DNA of 44,397 nucleotides, taken from assembly GCA_026400395.1 (NCBI GenBank), contig JAPLPD010000167.1:1-44397 (forward strand), given 5' to 3'. A program made the translations under genes and the position numbers. Under the pieces are notes generated by a model. That model made no database searches. It saw only the letters and a program-made list of their open reading frames with translations, and was not told the DNA's origin. This document shows positions 25,835 through 34,750 of this stretch, piece after piece (the stretch's first letter is position 1; each line of letters opens with the position of its first letter). Origin of the DNA: Alphaproteobacteria bacterium (GTDB taxonomy: Bacteria > Pseudomonadota > Alphaproteobacteria > Rhizobiales > Xanthobacteraceae).

Positions 25835-27366
25835 ATGAGCAAGTGGAGAGGGTTGTGTTTCGCCGCGGTCCTGGTCGCCGGTAGCGGCCTCGGCGCGGGT
25901 GAGGCGCAGGCGCAGCGGACGATCCAGATCGGCCAGGCCAAGCGCACCGCGACGGTGAACGTCTACATTGGCAAGTCGGAAGATGTCCGCACCGATGCGA
26001 GCTTCGTCGAGCTCACGGTCGGCGATCCGGACGTCGCTGATGTCAATCCGCTGACCGACCGCTCGCTGTCGATCCTGGGCAAGAAGAACGGCACCACGCG
26101 GGTGTCGGCCTACGCCGAGGGCAAGAAGCTGATTGGCGTGTTTGATGTCGAAGTGGTCTACGACACCTCGCTGCTGCAGACCGAAATCCGCCGCCGCTTC
26201 CCGCATGCGTCGCTTCGCGTCTCGGCGGTCAACGGCCGGATCATGCTGTCCGGCAACGCGCCGGACGGTCCGACCGTCGACAAGGCGGTGCAGATCGCCA
26301 AGCAGTTCGGTCCGGATGTCATCAACATGGTCAACGTGTCGTCGCCGCAGCAGGTCATGCTCGAGGTTCGCTTCGTCGAAGCCACCCGGCAGGCTGGCCG
26401 TGACCTCGGTGTGCAGTGGAACGTGTTCGGCCAGAAGAACCTCGCCAACATCGGCAACCGCACCCCGAGCGATCAGCTTCCGATCACCAACCGTAATCCA
26501 GGCGGGGACAGCAGCTTCTCGCAGCCAGGCGCCATGGCGGGCGGCAAGAATGTCGGTCAATCCGCGCGGGCATCTCGCCGGTGGTGGTGGCCGGCGTGCT
26601 CTCGGGCACCGCGCCGTTCGGCGTGATCGTCAGCAAGATGCTGGCGGCCGGCGTCGAGACTGACGTGATCATCAATGCGCTCGAGCAGAAGGGCGTCGCA
26701 CGCTCGCTGGCCGAGCCGAACCTGGTTGCGCTGTCGGGCGACACGGCGAGCTTCCTTGCCGGCGGTGAATATCCGAACCCGGTGCCCGGCGCACTCGGCA
26801 CCGTTACGATCGATTACAAGCGCTTCGGCGTCGGACTTGCTTTCACTCCGACGGTGCTCAGCGGCGGCTTGATCAACATGAAGATCGAACCGGAGGTGAG
26901 CCAGCTCGATTTCAGCCACACCGTCACCATCGCCGGCCTTGCGGTTCCGCCGCTGATCGTGCGCCGCGCCTCGACCACGGTTGAACTGCGCGACGGGCAG
27001 AGCTTCGTGATCGGCGGCCTGTTGCAGAGCGTCGGTCAGAATGCGGTCTCGCAGCTGCCGTGGCTCGGCGACATTCCCGTACTTGGCTCGTTGTTTCGCA
27101 GCGCCTCGTACCAGAAGAACGAGACCGATCTTGCCATTATCGTCACGCCGCGTCTCGTGCGTCCGGCGCGACCCGGCGACGTCATCAAGACGCCGCTCGA
27201 TTCGTCGGCGCCGGTCAACGATGTCGATCTGTTTCTGATGGGCAAGACCGAACTGCCGCCGGCCAAGGCGCGCCTCGTGAACGGCGTGCTGCCGCGTGAC
27301 TTCACCGGCCATATGCTCGATCTGCCGAAACATGGAGGCGAAGATGTGCTCTCGGTTCGCAACTAA
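25835..27366 (+). pseudogene. cpaC: CpaC secretin (Tad pilus outer-membrane channel), one-base frameshift
   Basis: ATG 25835 has GGGGAG upstream; ATG 25817 is an alternative start. The first part has a signal peptide (about 1-28), the pilus-formation N-terminal domain (YIGKSEDVRTDASF...) and a BON-like domain. The first frame ends out of register at TGA 26624-26626. From near 26555 the secretin domain continues in the other frame, from SIRAGISPVVVAGVLSG through GEYPNPVPGALGTVTIDY and the WLGDIPVLGSLFRS signature to the TAA at 27364-27366. Adding one G to the GG at 26555-26556 restores a single reading frame. Without the C-terminal secretin domain no channel forms, so this copy is broken unless the sequence is wrong. 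Confidence 0.88.
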
Positions 27367-27721
27367 GACACTTGCCTCGATGGTTCTTGCCGCGATGCTC
27401 GGCGGCTGCTCGGAATACTACTTCGACCGACGAGACACGGTTTCGCTGCACTCCGGCGAGGCGATGGCTGCCAATCGGGTGACCCAGATGGTCGATCCCT
27501 GGCCGGCTGCCAGCGGCAACCGCAACATCGCCTACAACGGCGAGAAGGCGGCGACCGCGTCCGAGCGTTACCGTGCTGGCCGGACAATTCCGCCGGTCAA
27601 TGCCACCACCAGCTCCGCCGCCTACGCGGCGGCGCAGCAGCAAGCGCAATCGACGGCCAACAATCAGGCGTCGTCGGCGCCCAACAACAGCAACAACAAC
27701 AGCAGCAGTCCGACCAGGTAG
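27344..27721 (+). CDS. Tad locus lipoprotein (CpaD-position)
   Basis: This is a 125-residue protein whose ATG (27344) is set by GGAGG and lies inside the end of cpaC. A short signal peptide ends in the lipobox MLGGC, so it is an outer-membrane or periplasmic lipoprotein. The segment DRRDTVSLHSGEAMAANRVTQMVDPWP resembles the start of CpaD proteins, but the chain is much shorter and ends in a Q/N/S-rich low-complexity tail. CpaD helps the secretin assemble. I call it a CpaD-position lipoprotein and do not assert true orthology. Confidence 0.75.
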   Translation: MCSRFATKTLASMVLAAMLGGCSEYYFDRRDTVSLHSGEAMAANRVTQMVDPWPAASGNRNIAYNGEKAATASERYRAGRTIPPVNATTSSAAYAAAQQQAQSTANNQASSAPNNSNNNSSSPTR

Positions 27722-27745
27722 CGGCACGGACCAAAGCGAGCACTC

Positions 27746-28963
27746 ATGCGGATGGCGAAGACTTCGAGTACAGCGGGCAAGACGGTTGTGGCGGTCGTCA
27801 CCGCCGATCCGGTGTTCGAGCAGTCGGTGCGCGCGACCTTCGGCGTCAGCGGGGCGATCGAACTGCGCGTCGTCGAAGGCGATATTGGCAGCGTCGGTCA
27901 GCTCAACACCGAAGACGTTACTGTCGTGATAGTCGATCTCGATGCCAGCCGCAGCGAGGAGATGACGGCGCTGGAGCGGATGATGCTACGGAGCGGCGCC
28001 GTGCCGCCGGTGGTGGTGGTCACGCAGAGCTTCGATGTCGAGGTTGCGCGAAGCCTGCTGCAGATGCGGGTGGCCGATTTTCTGGTCAAGCCGGTGCCGC
28101 CGGTGGAACTCGTCCGCACCTGCGCCCGCGCGGCGCGCGCCTCCGGCACCGAAGCCACCGAAGCGCAGATCTACACGTTCTTCCCCGCGGTCGGCGGCGC
28201 CGGCGTCACCACCCTGGCGATCCAGACCGCGCTGCTGCTGCTGAACAACGGCCAGCGCGTCCGGCCGACCGTCTGTCTGGTCGATCTGGATTTCCAACAC
28301 GGCGCCTGCGCCGACTATCTCGATCTCGAACCGCGCCTGGACCTGAAGGAAATCGAGCCGCGCCCGGAGCGCCTCGACCGTCAGCTTCTCGAGATCATGC
28401 TGTCGCACCACGCCTCGGGGCTTGAGGTGATCGCCGCGCCGAACCGCCCCGCCGAGATGCGCACGTTCGATCCGGACATGGTGACCCGCCTGCTCGATCT
28501 GGTGTCGTCGAACTTCGATTACGTTGTCATCGATATGCCGCGCACCTGGTTCTCCTGGACCGACAATGTGCTGCTCGGCAGCAACCGGCCGTTCATCGTC
28601 AGCGAAATGACGGTGCCGAGCATCCGCCAGGCCAAGGCGCTGGTCGCGGCGATCCGCGAGCGGCTGGGCGACGGACCGAAGCCCCAGGTCATCGTCAATC
28701 GCTTCGAGCAGCGGATGTTCGATTCCGGACTGAAGAAATCCGACATCGAGCAGGCGCTTGGCGGCGACTTCGCCGGCACCATTCCGAACAATTACCAGCT
28801 GGTTCGCGAAGCGATCGACCGCGGCGTGCCGCTCGACGAGGTGAAGTCGGGCAACAACATCACCGCGCAACTGCGGAAGCTGATGCTGCCGCAAAGCGCC
28901 AAGCCGGCTGCCACCGCGGGGATCATCAGCAAGCTCGGCTTCTCTTTGGCGAAAAGCGCATGA
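27746..28963 (+). CDS. cpaE: CpaE/TadZ, Tad pilus localisation ATPase-like protein
   Basis: This 405-residue protein has a receiver-like N-terminal domain (about 13-130; VVIVDLDAS, and K115 in FLVKPVPP) joined to a MinD/ParA-like domain. The Walker A position reads AVGGAGVTT (148-156) and lacks the signature lysines of KGGxGKT, which is a known trait of the TadZ group. The later switch motif VCLVDLDFQHG and VIDMPRT remain. TadZ proteins direct the pilus machine to a cell pole. The end overlaps the start of cpaF by 4 bp (ATGA), so the two are translationally coupled. Confidence 0.92.
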   Translation: MRMAKTSSTAGKTVVAVVTADPVFEQSVRATFGVSGAIELRVVEGDIGSVGQLNTEDVTVVIVDLDASRSEEMTALERMMLRSGAVPPVVVVTQSFDVEVARSLLQMRVADFLVKPVPPVELVRTCARAARASGTEATEAQIYTFFPAVGGAGVTTLAIQTALLLLNNGQRVRPTVCLVDLDFQHGACADYLDLEPRLDLKEIEPRPERLDRQLLEIMLSHHASGLEVIAAPNRPAEMRTFDPDMVTRLLDLVSSNFDYVVIDMPRTWFSWTDNVLLGSNRPFIVSEMTVPSIRQAKALVAAIRERLGDGPKPQVIVNRFEQRMFDSGLKKSDIEQALGGDFAGTIPNNYQLVREAIDRGVPLDEVKSGNNITAQLRKLMLPQSAKPAATAGIISKLGFSLAKSA

Positions 28964-30381
28964 GCGGCCGCTTCACCGCGCGACGAAATGTGGCCGCCGA
29001 GGCGGTGGCCGAAATGCCTGCGCCATCGCTTGCGCCGGCGCCGATGTCGTGGATGGCGACCGAGCCGCAGACGAAGGACAAGCCGGCGGAGCCGACCAAC
29101 CCGCTACACACCGACAAGCTGCTCGACGCCAAGGTGCGGCTGCACCGCCGGCTGATTGAGGAAGTCAATCTGTCGGCGCTGGAAAAGCTGCCCGAAGACG
29201 AGATGCGGGCGCACATCCAGCAGCTCGTCACGCAGTACATCGTGGTCGAGCGATTGGCGCTCAACACCCAGGAGCTCAACGAATTCGTCGCTGAAATCCT
29301 CGACGAGATGACGGGCCTGGGGCCGCTTGAGCCATTGCTCAAGGACCCGAGCATCAACGACATCCTGATCAACGGCCACGAATGCACATTCGTGGAGCGC
29401 CACGGCCTGCTTGAACCGGTGGTCTGCCGCCTCAAGGACGAGGCGCATCTTCTTCGCATCATCAACAAGATCGTCTCGGCGGTCGGCCGGCGCGTCGATG
29501 AATCACATCCATTGTGCGATGCGCGCCTGCTCGATGGCTCGCGCGTCAACGTCGCCGTGCGGCCGATCGGCGTCGACGGTCCGCTGGTGTCGATTCGAAA
29601 ATTCTCCAAGAAGCTATTCAACCTGAACAAGCTGGTCGACATCGGCGCGATCACGCCGCAGATGGCTGAATTGCGTGCGGCCGCGGTGAAATGCCGGATC
29701 ACCACGATCATCTCGGGCGGCACTGGCTCCGGAAAGACGACGATGCTCAATGCATTGTCTGCTTTTATCTCGGAGAAGGAGCGCCTCATCACCATCGAGG
29801 ACGCGGCCGAATTGCAGCTTCAGCAGCCGCATGTCGCGCGGATGGAAACGCGGCCGCCGAACATCGAGGGCAAGGGCGAAATCCGCCAGCGCGAGCTGGT
29901 CAAGAACGCGCTGCGTATGCGCCCGGAGCGCATCATCCTCGGCGAGTGCCGCGGCGAAGAAGCCTTCGACATGCTCCAGGCGATGAACACCGGCCACGAG
30001 GGCTCGATGGCGACCATCCACGCCAACAACCCGCGCGAGGCGATCTCGCGCCTTGAACAACTTGTGGGCATGGCCGGTCTACCGATGACGATTCCCTCGA
30101 TCCGTGGCCAGATCGCCGCCGCGGTCCGCATGATCGTCCAACTCCAGCGCATGTCCGACGGCAAGCGCCGCGTCACCTCCGTCGCGGAGATCACCGGCAT
30201 GGAGGGCGACATCGTGCAGATGCAGGAGATCTTCAAGTATGTGCGCACCGGCACCGCCGATGACGGCACGGTCGAGGGTCACTTCGCCGCGACTGGCGTG
30301 CGGCCGCGCTTCCTCACCGAGTTGACCGCGCGCGGCATCAAGATCGCCGGCAGCACCTTCGATCCCAGTAAGCCTCTCTAG
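28960..30381 (+). CDS. cpaF: CpaF/TadA, secretion ATPase of the Tad pilus
   Basis: This 473-residue hexameric GSPII/VirB11-family ATPase powers pilin assembly at the inner membrane. Walker A is GGTGSGKT at 253-260. The Asp box (TIEDAAELQ), the Walker B region with [20 protein letters not shown], and the His box ([10 protein letters not shown]) follow in the correct order. An N-terminal extension of about 90 residues before the NTP-binding core is proline-rich at its start, as is usual. The gene looks fully intact, in contrast to cpaC and tadC. Confidence 0.95.
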   Translation: MSGRFTARRNVAAEAVAEMPAPSLAPAPMSWMATEPQTKDKPAEPTNPLHTDKLLDAKVRLHRRLIEEVNLSALEKLPEDEMRAHIQQLVTQYIVVERLALNTQELNEFVAEILDEMTGLGPLEPLLKDPSINDILINGHECTFVERHGLLEPVVCRLKDEAHLLRIINKIVSAVGRRVDESHPLCDARLLDGSRVNVAVRPIGVDGPLVSIRKFSKKLFNLNKLVDIGAITPQMAELRAAAVKCRITTIISGGTGSGKTTMLNALSAFISEKERLITIEDAAELQLQQPHVARMETRPPNIEGKGEIRQRELVKNALRMRPERIILGECRGEEAFDMLQAMNTGHEGSMATIHANNPREAISRLEQLVGMAGLPMTIPSIRGQIAAAVRMIVQLQRMSDGKRRVTSVAEITGMEGDIVQMQEIFKYVRTGTADDGTVEGHFAATGVRPRFLTELTARGIKIAGSTFDPSKPL

Positions 30382-30387
30382 GCGGCC

Positions 30388-31356
30388 ATGCCGTTCGAGC
30401 TCGACATCATCTACGTGATCTACTTGTTCGTGGCGCTTGCCGCGGGCCTGTTCGTTGAAGGCATCTATCTGCTGTTCTTCAACACGCGGTCGTATCGAAA
30501 GAACATCAACCGCCGTTTGAAGCTTCTCGACAACGAGCCCGACCGCGAGGGCGTGCTGGTTCAGTTGCGGCGCGAGCGCGGCCTGAGCACGACGGGCGAA
30601 TATAGGCTGCCGCTGGTGGCGCTCAACCGGCTGATCCTGCAATCGGGTCTCAAGCTCGGCATCGGCAAGTTCGCGATCTATCTGGTCGTGCTGGCACTGT
30701 TTGCGTTCGGCTTGGTGATGACGACGCGCGGCGAACTGCTCGAAGCATTTGGAGCGGCGCTGTTCTGTTGCACGCTGCTGCCGCTGCTGGTGCTCAAGAT
30801 CAAGCGCGGCCGGCGGCAGAAGCAATTCGGCGCGCAGTTCCCCGATGCGCTGGATATCATCGTGCGCAGCCTTCGCGCTGGTCATCCGGTGCCGGTCGCC
30901 ATCGGCATGGTGGCGCGCGAAATGGCCGATCCGATCGGCAGTGAGTTCGGCATCGTCGCCGACGAGATCACCTACGGCGCCGACCTCGAGACCGGCATGC
31001 GCAACCTGTATTGCCGGATCGGCCAGGACGATCTGCCGCTGTTTGTGACGGCGGTGGCGATCCAGACCTCGACCGGCGGCAATCTCGGTGAAATCCTGGA
31101 AAACCTGTCCGCAGTGATCCGTCAGCGGTTCAAGATGCGCCGCAAGATCAGAGCGCTCGCCTCCGAAGGCCGGGCCTCGGCGATGATCCTGTCGTCGCTG
31201 CCGATCATCATGTTCATCGTGATCCAGATCATCACGCCGGACTTCTACGCCAGCGTCTGGAGCGAGAGTCTGACCAAGCTTTGCCTCGCCGGAGCTTGCG
31301 GCTGGATGCTGATCGGCAATTTCATCATGTTCCGCATGGTCAATTTCAGGATCTAG
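30388..31356 (+). CDS. tadB: TadB, type II secretion F-domain inner-membrane protein
   Basis: This 322-residue protein has two N-terminal helices, a cytoplasmic T2SSF domain (SLRAGHPVPVAIGMVAREM, then TSTGGNLGEILENLS) and two C-terminal helices. It partners with TadC to form the membrane platform on which CpaF acts. It starts 6 bp after cpaF, so the genes are in one operon. No damage is visible. Confidence 0.93.
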   Translation: MPFELDIIYVIYLFVALAAGLFVEGIYLLFFNTRSYRKNINRRLKLLDNEPDREGVLVQLRRERGLSTTGEYRLPLVALNRLILQSGLKLGIGKFAIYLVVLALFAFGLVMTTRGELLEAFGAALFCCTLLPLLVLKIKRGRRQKQFGAQFPDALDIIVRSLRAGHPVPVAIGMVAREMADPIGSEFGIVADEITYGADLETGMRNLYCRIGQDDLPLFVTAVAIQTSTGGNLGEILENLSAVIRQRFKMRRKIRALASEGRASAMILSSLPIIMFIVIQIITPDFYASVWSESLTKLCLAGACGWMLIGNFIMFRMVNFRI

Positions 31357-31358
31357 AT

Positions 31359-32308
31359 ATGCTGGACCTGCTGCTGAATGACGGCAACACGACCATGGTG
31401 GGGGTATTGGTGTTTCTCGCCAACGCCACGCTGACGTTCAGTGTAAGGCCGTGGTGCGCGTGCAGGGTTCGGTGAAGCGCCGCGCGGCCAACATCGGCCT
31501 GATCGGCGAAATCGATGGCGGTCCGGGCGGCAGCCGTTCGCTGCGGCATTCCAGCCTGCAGGCTGCGCAGCGCGTCATCGAATACACCAGCAAGCACTAT
31601 GCGGTGGGCAACACCGAAGAGAGCAAGGTGCTGCGGCACCGGTTGATCCAGGCCGGCATCTACGATCCACGCGCCATCGCGTTCTTTTTCCTTGGCCGGA
31701 CGGCGTGCGCGGTCGGACTTGCCGTGCTGGCGTTCCTGCTGCTGCCGATGGAGCAAGGCACGCCGCACCACTGGCTGTTCTCCGGCCTCGGCGGGATCAT
31801 CGGCTATCTGGCGCCGAGCCTCTACGTCGACAACCGCATCAAGACGCGCAAGGCCGAGCACCTGGCGGGCTTTCCGGATTTCATGGATCTGCTGGTGGTG
31901 TGCGCCGACGCGGGCCTCAGCATGGAAGCGTCGCTCGACCGGGTGGGCCGCGAACTCAGCGATTCCTATCCGTCGCTGACGGCCAATCTGCACATGACCA
32001 ATCTGGAAATCCGCGCTGGCCGCACCATGAGCGAGGCGCTGGAGCATCTCGGCAACCGGCTCGGCATCGAGGAGGCGCGGTCTTTCGCGACGTTGATCCA
32101 GCAGTCGGCGGAGCTGGGCTCCAGCATCACCGAAGCGCTGCGGGTCTATTCCGACGACATGCGCCACAAGCGGTTGTCGCGCGCCGAGGAGAAAGCCTAC
32201 AGCCTGCCGGCCAAGCTGTCGGTGCCGATGATGCTGTGCATCTTCCCGGTGTTGTTCGTGGTGATTTTGCTGCCGGTGTTTGTCCGGCTGTATCTCGGGA
32301 ATTATTGA
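31359..32308 (+). pseudogene. tadC: TadC, type II secretion F-domain protein, one-base frameshift
   Basis: ATG 31359 opens MLDLLLNDGNTTMVGVLVFLANATLTFSV and then runs out of frame to a stop at 31473-31475. From about 31445 the rest of TadC reads in the other frame: KAVVRVQGSVKRRAANIGL, then the T2SSF domain with DLLVVCADAGLSMEASLDRVG and the C-terminal helices, to TGA 32306-32308. One base is missing near 31443-31445. The separated part could start at GTG 31451 or 31454 but would lack the first membrane helix. TadC is essential for Tad pili, so the machine would not work. Confidence 0.87.
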
Positions 32309-32331
32309 GCGCGCGCCGCATCGGCGCGCGC
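32309..32331. terminator. GC-rich hairpin after tadC
   Basis: GCGCGCGCCG (32309-32318), loop CAT, CGGCGCGCGC (32322-32331) make a perfect 10 bp stem directly after the tadC stop. It faces the convergent gene 32411-32824 and precedes that gene's probable original stop at 32334-32336. No T-run follows, so termination would depend on stem strength or Rho. Confidence 0.6.
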
Positions 32332-32410
32332 GATCACATCGATGCCTGGAAGTTCTGCGCCGGGATCGGCGCCGGCGGCCGGGGCGGGGTCGCCGAGGCG
32401 AACCAGCCTG

Positions 32411-32824
32411 TCACCGAGCGGGCCGCCTGCTGCAGCTGTCGCGCGCCGGCGTTTGCAGTTGCGCCGGAATCTGCACGGTCGGGAGCGGAAGCGGCGCGCT
32501 GGCGACCTGGCGAGGCGCGGGCTCTTCGATGGGCTTGCGCGGTGGGGTGGGGACATTCGCGGTGAGCGTCTTCGGCTTGGCAGCGGCGCGGGCCGCGGCC
32601 TTGCCGGGCTGCTCGTCGGCTTCAGCCGGTGCGCGCGGCGTCATCGTGAACACAGCCTCGGTGCTGATGGCGGTCTGGACCGGAGCCGCGGCAGGCGTGG
32701 TGGTCGATGTTTTGGTGAGGTTGCTCAGCAGCAGCACGCCGACGACGGTGACGATGGCGGCCGGCACGAACTGGGTGATCAGCCGCGGCATCAGCGGGGC
32801 CACAAATGGATGTTTGTGAAGCAC
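32411..32824 (-). CDS. Proline/alanine-rich single-helix membrane protein, C-terminus probably frameshifted
   Basis: This is a 137-residue protein from GTG 32824, with TTGGGGGAA upstream. One membrane helix (FVPAAIVTVVGVLLLSNL, about 23-40) follows a short cytoplasmic N-terminus, and the remainder is rich in P, A and T and likely disordered in the periplasm. The reading frame ends in PARDSCSRRPAR, but adding one base near 32430 gives LQQAARSVTGWFASA and a stop at 32334-32336, next to the hairpin. The aromatic-containing alternative end looks more protein-like, so a one-base loss is likely. I do not recognise the family. Its position between the Tad genes suggests a link, which is inference. 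Confidence 0.6.
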   Translation of the reverse strand: MLHKHPFVAPLMPRLITQFVPAAIVTVVGVLLLSNLTKTSTTTPAAAPVQTAISTEAVFTMTPRAPAEADEQPGKAAARAAAKPKTLTANVPTPPRKPIEEPAPRQVASAPLPLPTVQIPAQLQTPARDSCSRRPAR

Positions 32825-33062
32825 GTGCGTTCCCCCAAGAACAGGCAGCGACGAGCTATGACACCAAGGCTTCGAGGCCGAAGCAGGGCACAATGTGGGA
32901 GTTTTGCTGGCGGGCGGCAGTTCTTTTGAACGCTGTTCGTTAACACCTGCGGCATTGGCCGGGCCGATTATCCAATTGTATTTCAGAGGGTTGCAGCCGA
33001 CCTCGCACACCAGCGAAATCTTAACCACCCCGCCGTAGCCTGGGATGTCTCGGGGTGTTGTG

Positions 33063-33644
33063 ATGCGTACGAGCTTGGGTCGCGCGGCATGGGCCGCCGC
33101 TTGCCTGATTTGGCTGGCGGGATGCGAGACCACGTCCGTCAATCCGTTTGTGAAGGCCGGCGATTCACTCGCGCGGTCGGACCTGGCTGATCCCGGCAGC
33201 ACTGGCTCGATCCTGGAGCCCGGCACAACGCCCGACACGCCGCCGCTCAAGCCGGAGCTTCTGGGCTCCGATCCGAACGACGATCTCAGCATCGCCAAGA
33301 AATACTTCCGCCAGGGTAGCTATGGTCTCGCCGAGCGGCATTTCCGCAAGGCCGCCGAGATGCATCCCCGCGACGCCGAAACCTGGGTGGGGCTCGCGGC
33401 TTCCTAAGACCGGCTCAAGCGCTTCGATCTTGCCGACCGCGCCTACGATCAGGCGATCAAGATCGTCGGATCGACTCCCGAAGTGATGAACAATCGTGGA
33501 TTTTCCTATATCCTTCGCGGCGATTACCGCCGCGCACGCGAGACGCTGGTGGCCGCCCGGTCCAAAGACCCGAACAGCGCCTACATCGCCAACAATCTGC
33601 GGCTATTGGACGAGAGCGAGCGCAAGGCCAAAGCGGTCAACTAG
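33063..33644 (+). pseudogene. tadD: TadD-like TPR lipoprotein with an in-frame TAA
   Basis: ATG 33063 begins a lipoprotein signal peptide with lipobox WLAGC; an in-frame ATG at 33045 is less likely. After a proline-rich linker come TPR-like repeats (YFRQGSYGLAERHFRKAAEMHPRDAE, about 80-105). The frame is broken by TAA at 33405-33407, in GLAAS-stop-DRLKRFD, and then continues without further damage through VMNNRGFSYILRGDYRRAR to TAG 33642-33644. Tyrosine or a similar residue is usual at that point of a TPR, so a single TAC or TAT to TAA change explains it. TadD proteins help the secretin and pilus assemble. Confidence 0.83.
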
Positions 33645-33833
33645 ACGCCGTGCCCGATCGCGGTTGCGTCATTTGCCCTCCCGCATAAGTATGTCCGGGG
33701 CGAAGCGCCGCCGCCTTTCGGAGATATCAGTGCTCAATGCCAGCAGGAATTTCGTTGCCGATCGCGCCAGCGGTGAGAAGCAGGCCCACGATGGCGAAAT
33801 ATCCGATGCGGCATTGCGAATTGGCGAAGACGC

Positions 33834-34613
33834 ATGACGCCGGTTGCCATCATCACCGGCGCGTCGGCCGGCATCGGCGCCGAACTGGCGCGCGTCTTTG
33901 CCAGCCGCGGGCATGCCCTGGTGCTGGTGGCGCGGCGCGAAGCGCGGCTGAATGAACTGGCCGGCGAGATCGCCAAGGCCGGCCATCCGAAGCCATTGGT
34001 GCTGGCGCTCGACTTGGCGGCGCCCGGCGCCGCCGCGCGGATCGGCGAGGCTCTCGCGGCGAATGGGCTGGAGCCTCAGTTTATCGTCAACAACGCCGGC
34101 TTCGGGCTGATCGGCCGCGCCGCCGGTCTCGACCGCGACGAGCAGCTCAGCATGATCGACCTGAATGTGCGCACGCTCACCGATCTTTCGCTGTCGTTTA
34201 TCGACAGCCTGGCCCGGAATCGCGGCGGCATTCTCAACGTGGCGTCGGTTGCGGGTTTCATGCCGGGGCCGGGTTCGGCGGTGTACTACGCCGGCAAAGC
34301 GTTCGTGCTTTCGCTGACCGAGGCCCTGCACGAGGAACTGGCGCCGCGTGGCGTCCGGGTCACCTGCCTGTGCCCGGGGCCGGTGGCGAGCGAGTTTCAG
34401 GCACGCGCCGGCATCATCGAAAAAACGCCGCCCTGGCCGATCGGGATTTCGGCCACGCATGTGGCCGAGGCCGGTTATCGCGGTCTGATGCGGGGGCAGC
34501 GGGTGGTGGTGCCCGGCCTCGCTATGAGGCTGCTGGCCATGCTGGCACCGCGATTCGTGCCGCGCGGGTTTCTGCTGGCGCGGCTGGAGGCGCGGCAGCT
34601 CAGGCAACGTTGA
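33834..34613 (+). CDS. Short-chain dehydrogenase/reductase
   Basis: This 259-residue classical SDR has the nucleotide-binding motif TGASAGIG at 8-15, NNAG at 86-89 and the catalytic S138 with Y151-x3-K155. RREARL after the second strand suggests preference for NADP(H). The long C-terminal part (LAMRLLAMLAPRFVPRGFLL) is hydrophobic, as in SDRs that act on lipids or attach to membranes. The substrate is unknown. The ribosome binding site is weak. It follows the TadD remnant but is probably a separate transcript. Confidence 0.9.
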   Translation: MTPVAIITGASAGIGAELARVFASRGHALVLVARREARLNELAGEIAKAGHPKPLVLALDLAAPGAAARIGEALAANGLEPQFIVNNAGFGLIGRAAGLDRDEQLSMIDLNVRTLTDLSLSFIDSLARNRGGILNVASVAGFMPGPGSAVYYAGKAFVLSLTEALHEELAPRGVRVTCLCPGPVASEFQARAGIIEKTPPWPIGISATHVAEAGYRGLMRGQRVVVPGLAMRLLAMLAPRFVPRGFLLARLEARQLRQR

Positions 34614-34679
34614 TGATGGAGGAGATGGGTGCCGTGGCAGGATGGTCTTGCAATCGTGCATCAACGGTTTAGGAGTGGA

Positions 34680-34696
34680 TTGGCACGCCGCTTGCT
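34680..34696 (+). promoter_or_regulatory. Sigma-54 (RpoN) promoter
   Basis: TTGGCACGCCGCTTGCT matches the RpoN consensus YTGGCACG-N4-TTGCW at every defined position. GG is at 34682-34683 and GC at 34694-34695, which gives the required ten-base spacing. The transcript should start near 34707, about 45 bp before the ATG at 34751. Enhancer sites further upstream were not identified. Confidence 0.8.
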
Positions 34697-34750
34697 TCGG
34701 TTGGTGAAAAGAAATTCCGGAATTCGCCGTCCCATGAGATTGATTGCCCG

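Noticed and set aside
32911-32942. GTTC/GAAC elements resembling a LexA box
   Set aside because: The GTTC to GTTC spacing is 11, not the 7 needed for the alphaproteobacterial LexA site.
33727-33805. Minus-strand frame coding a small hydrophobic peptide (RIGYFAIVGLLLTAGAIGNE...)
   Set aside because: It looks like a small membrane protein, and an ATG would fit if one base were removed, but as read it has no in-frame ATG or clear ribosome binding site.
34632-34652. A second sigma-54-like site (TGGCAG...TTGCA)
   Set aside because: The GG-GC spacing is 12 instead of 10, so it would not be recognised.
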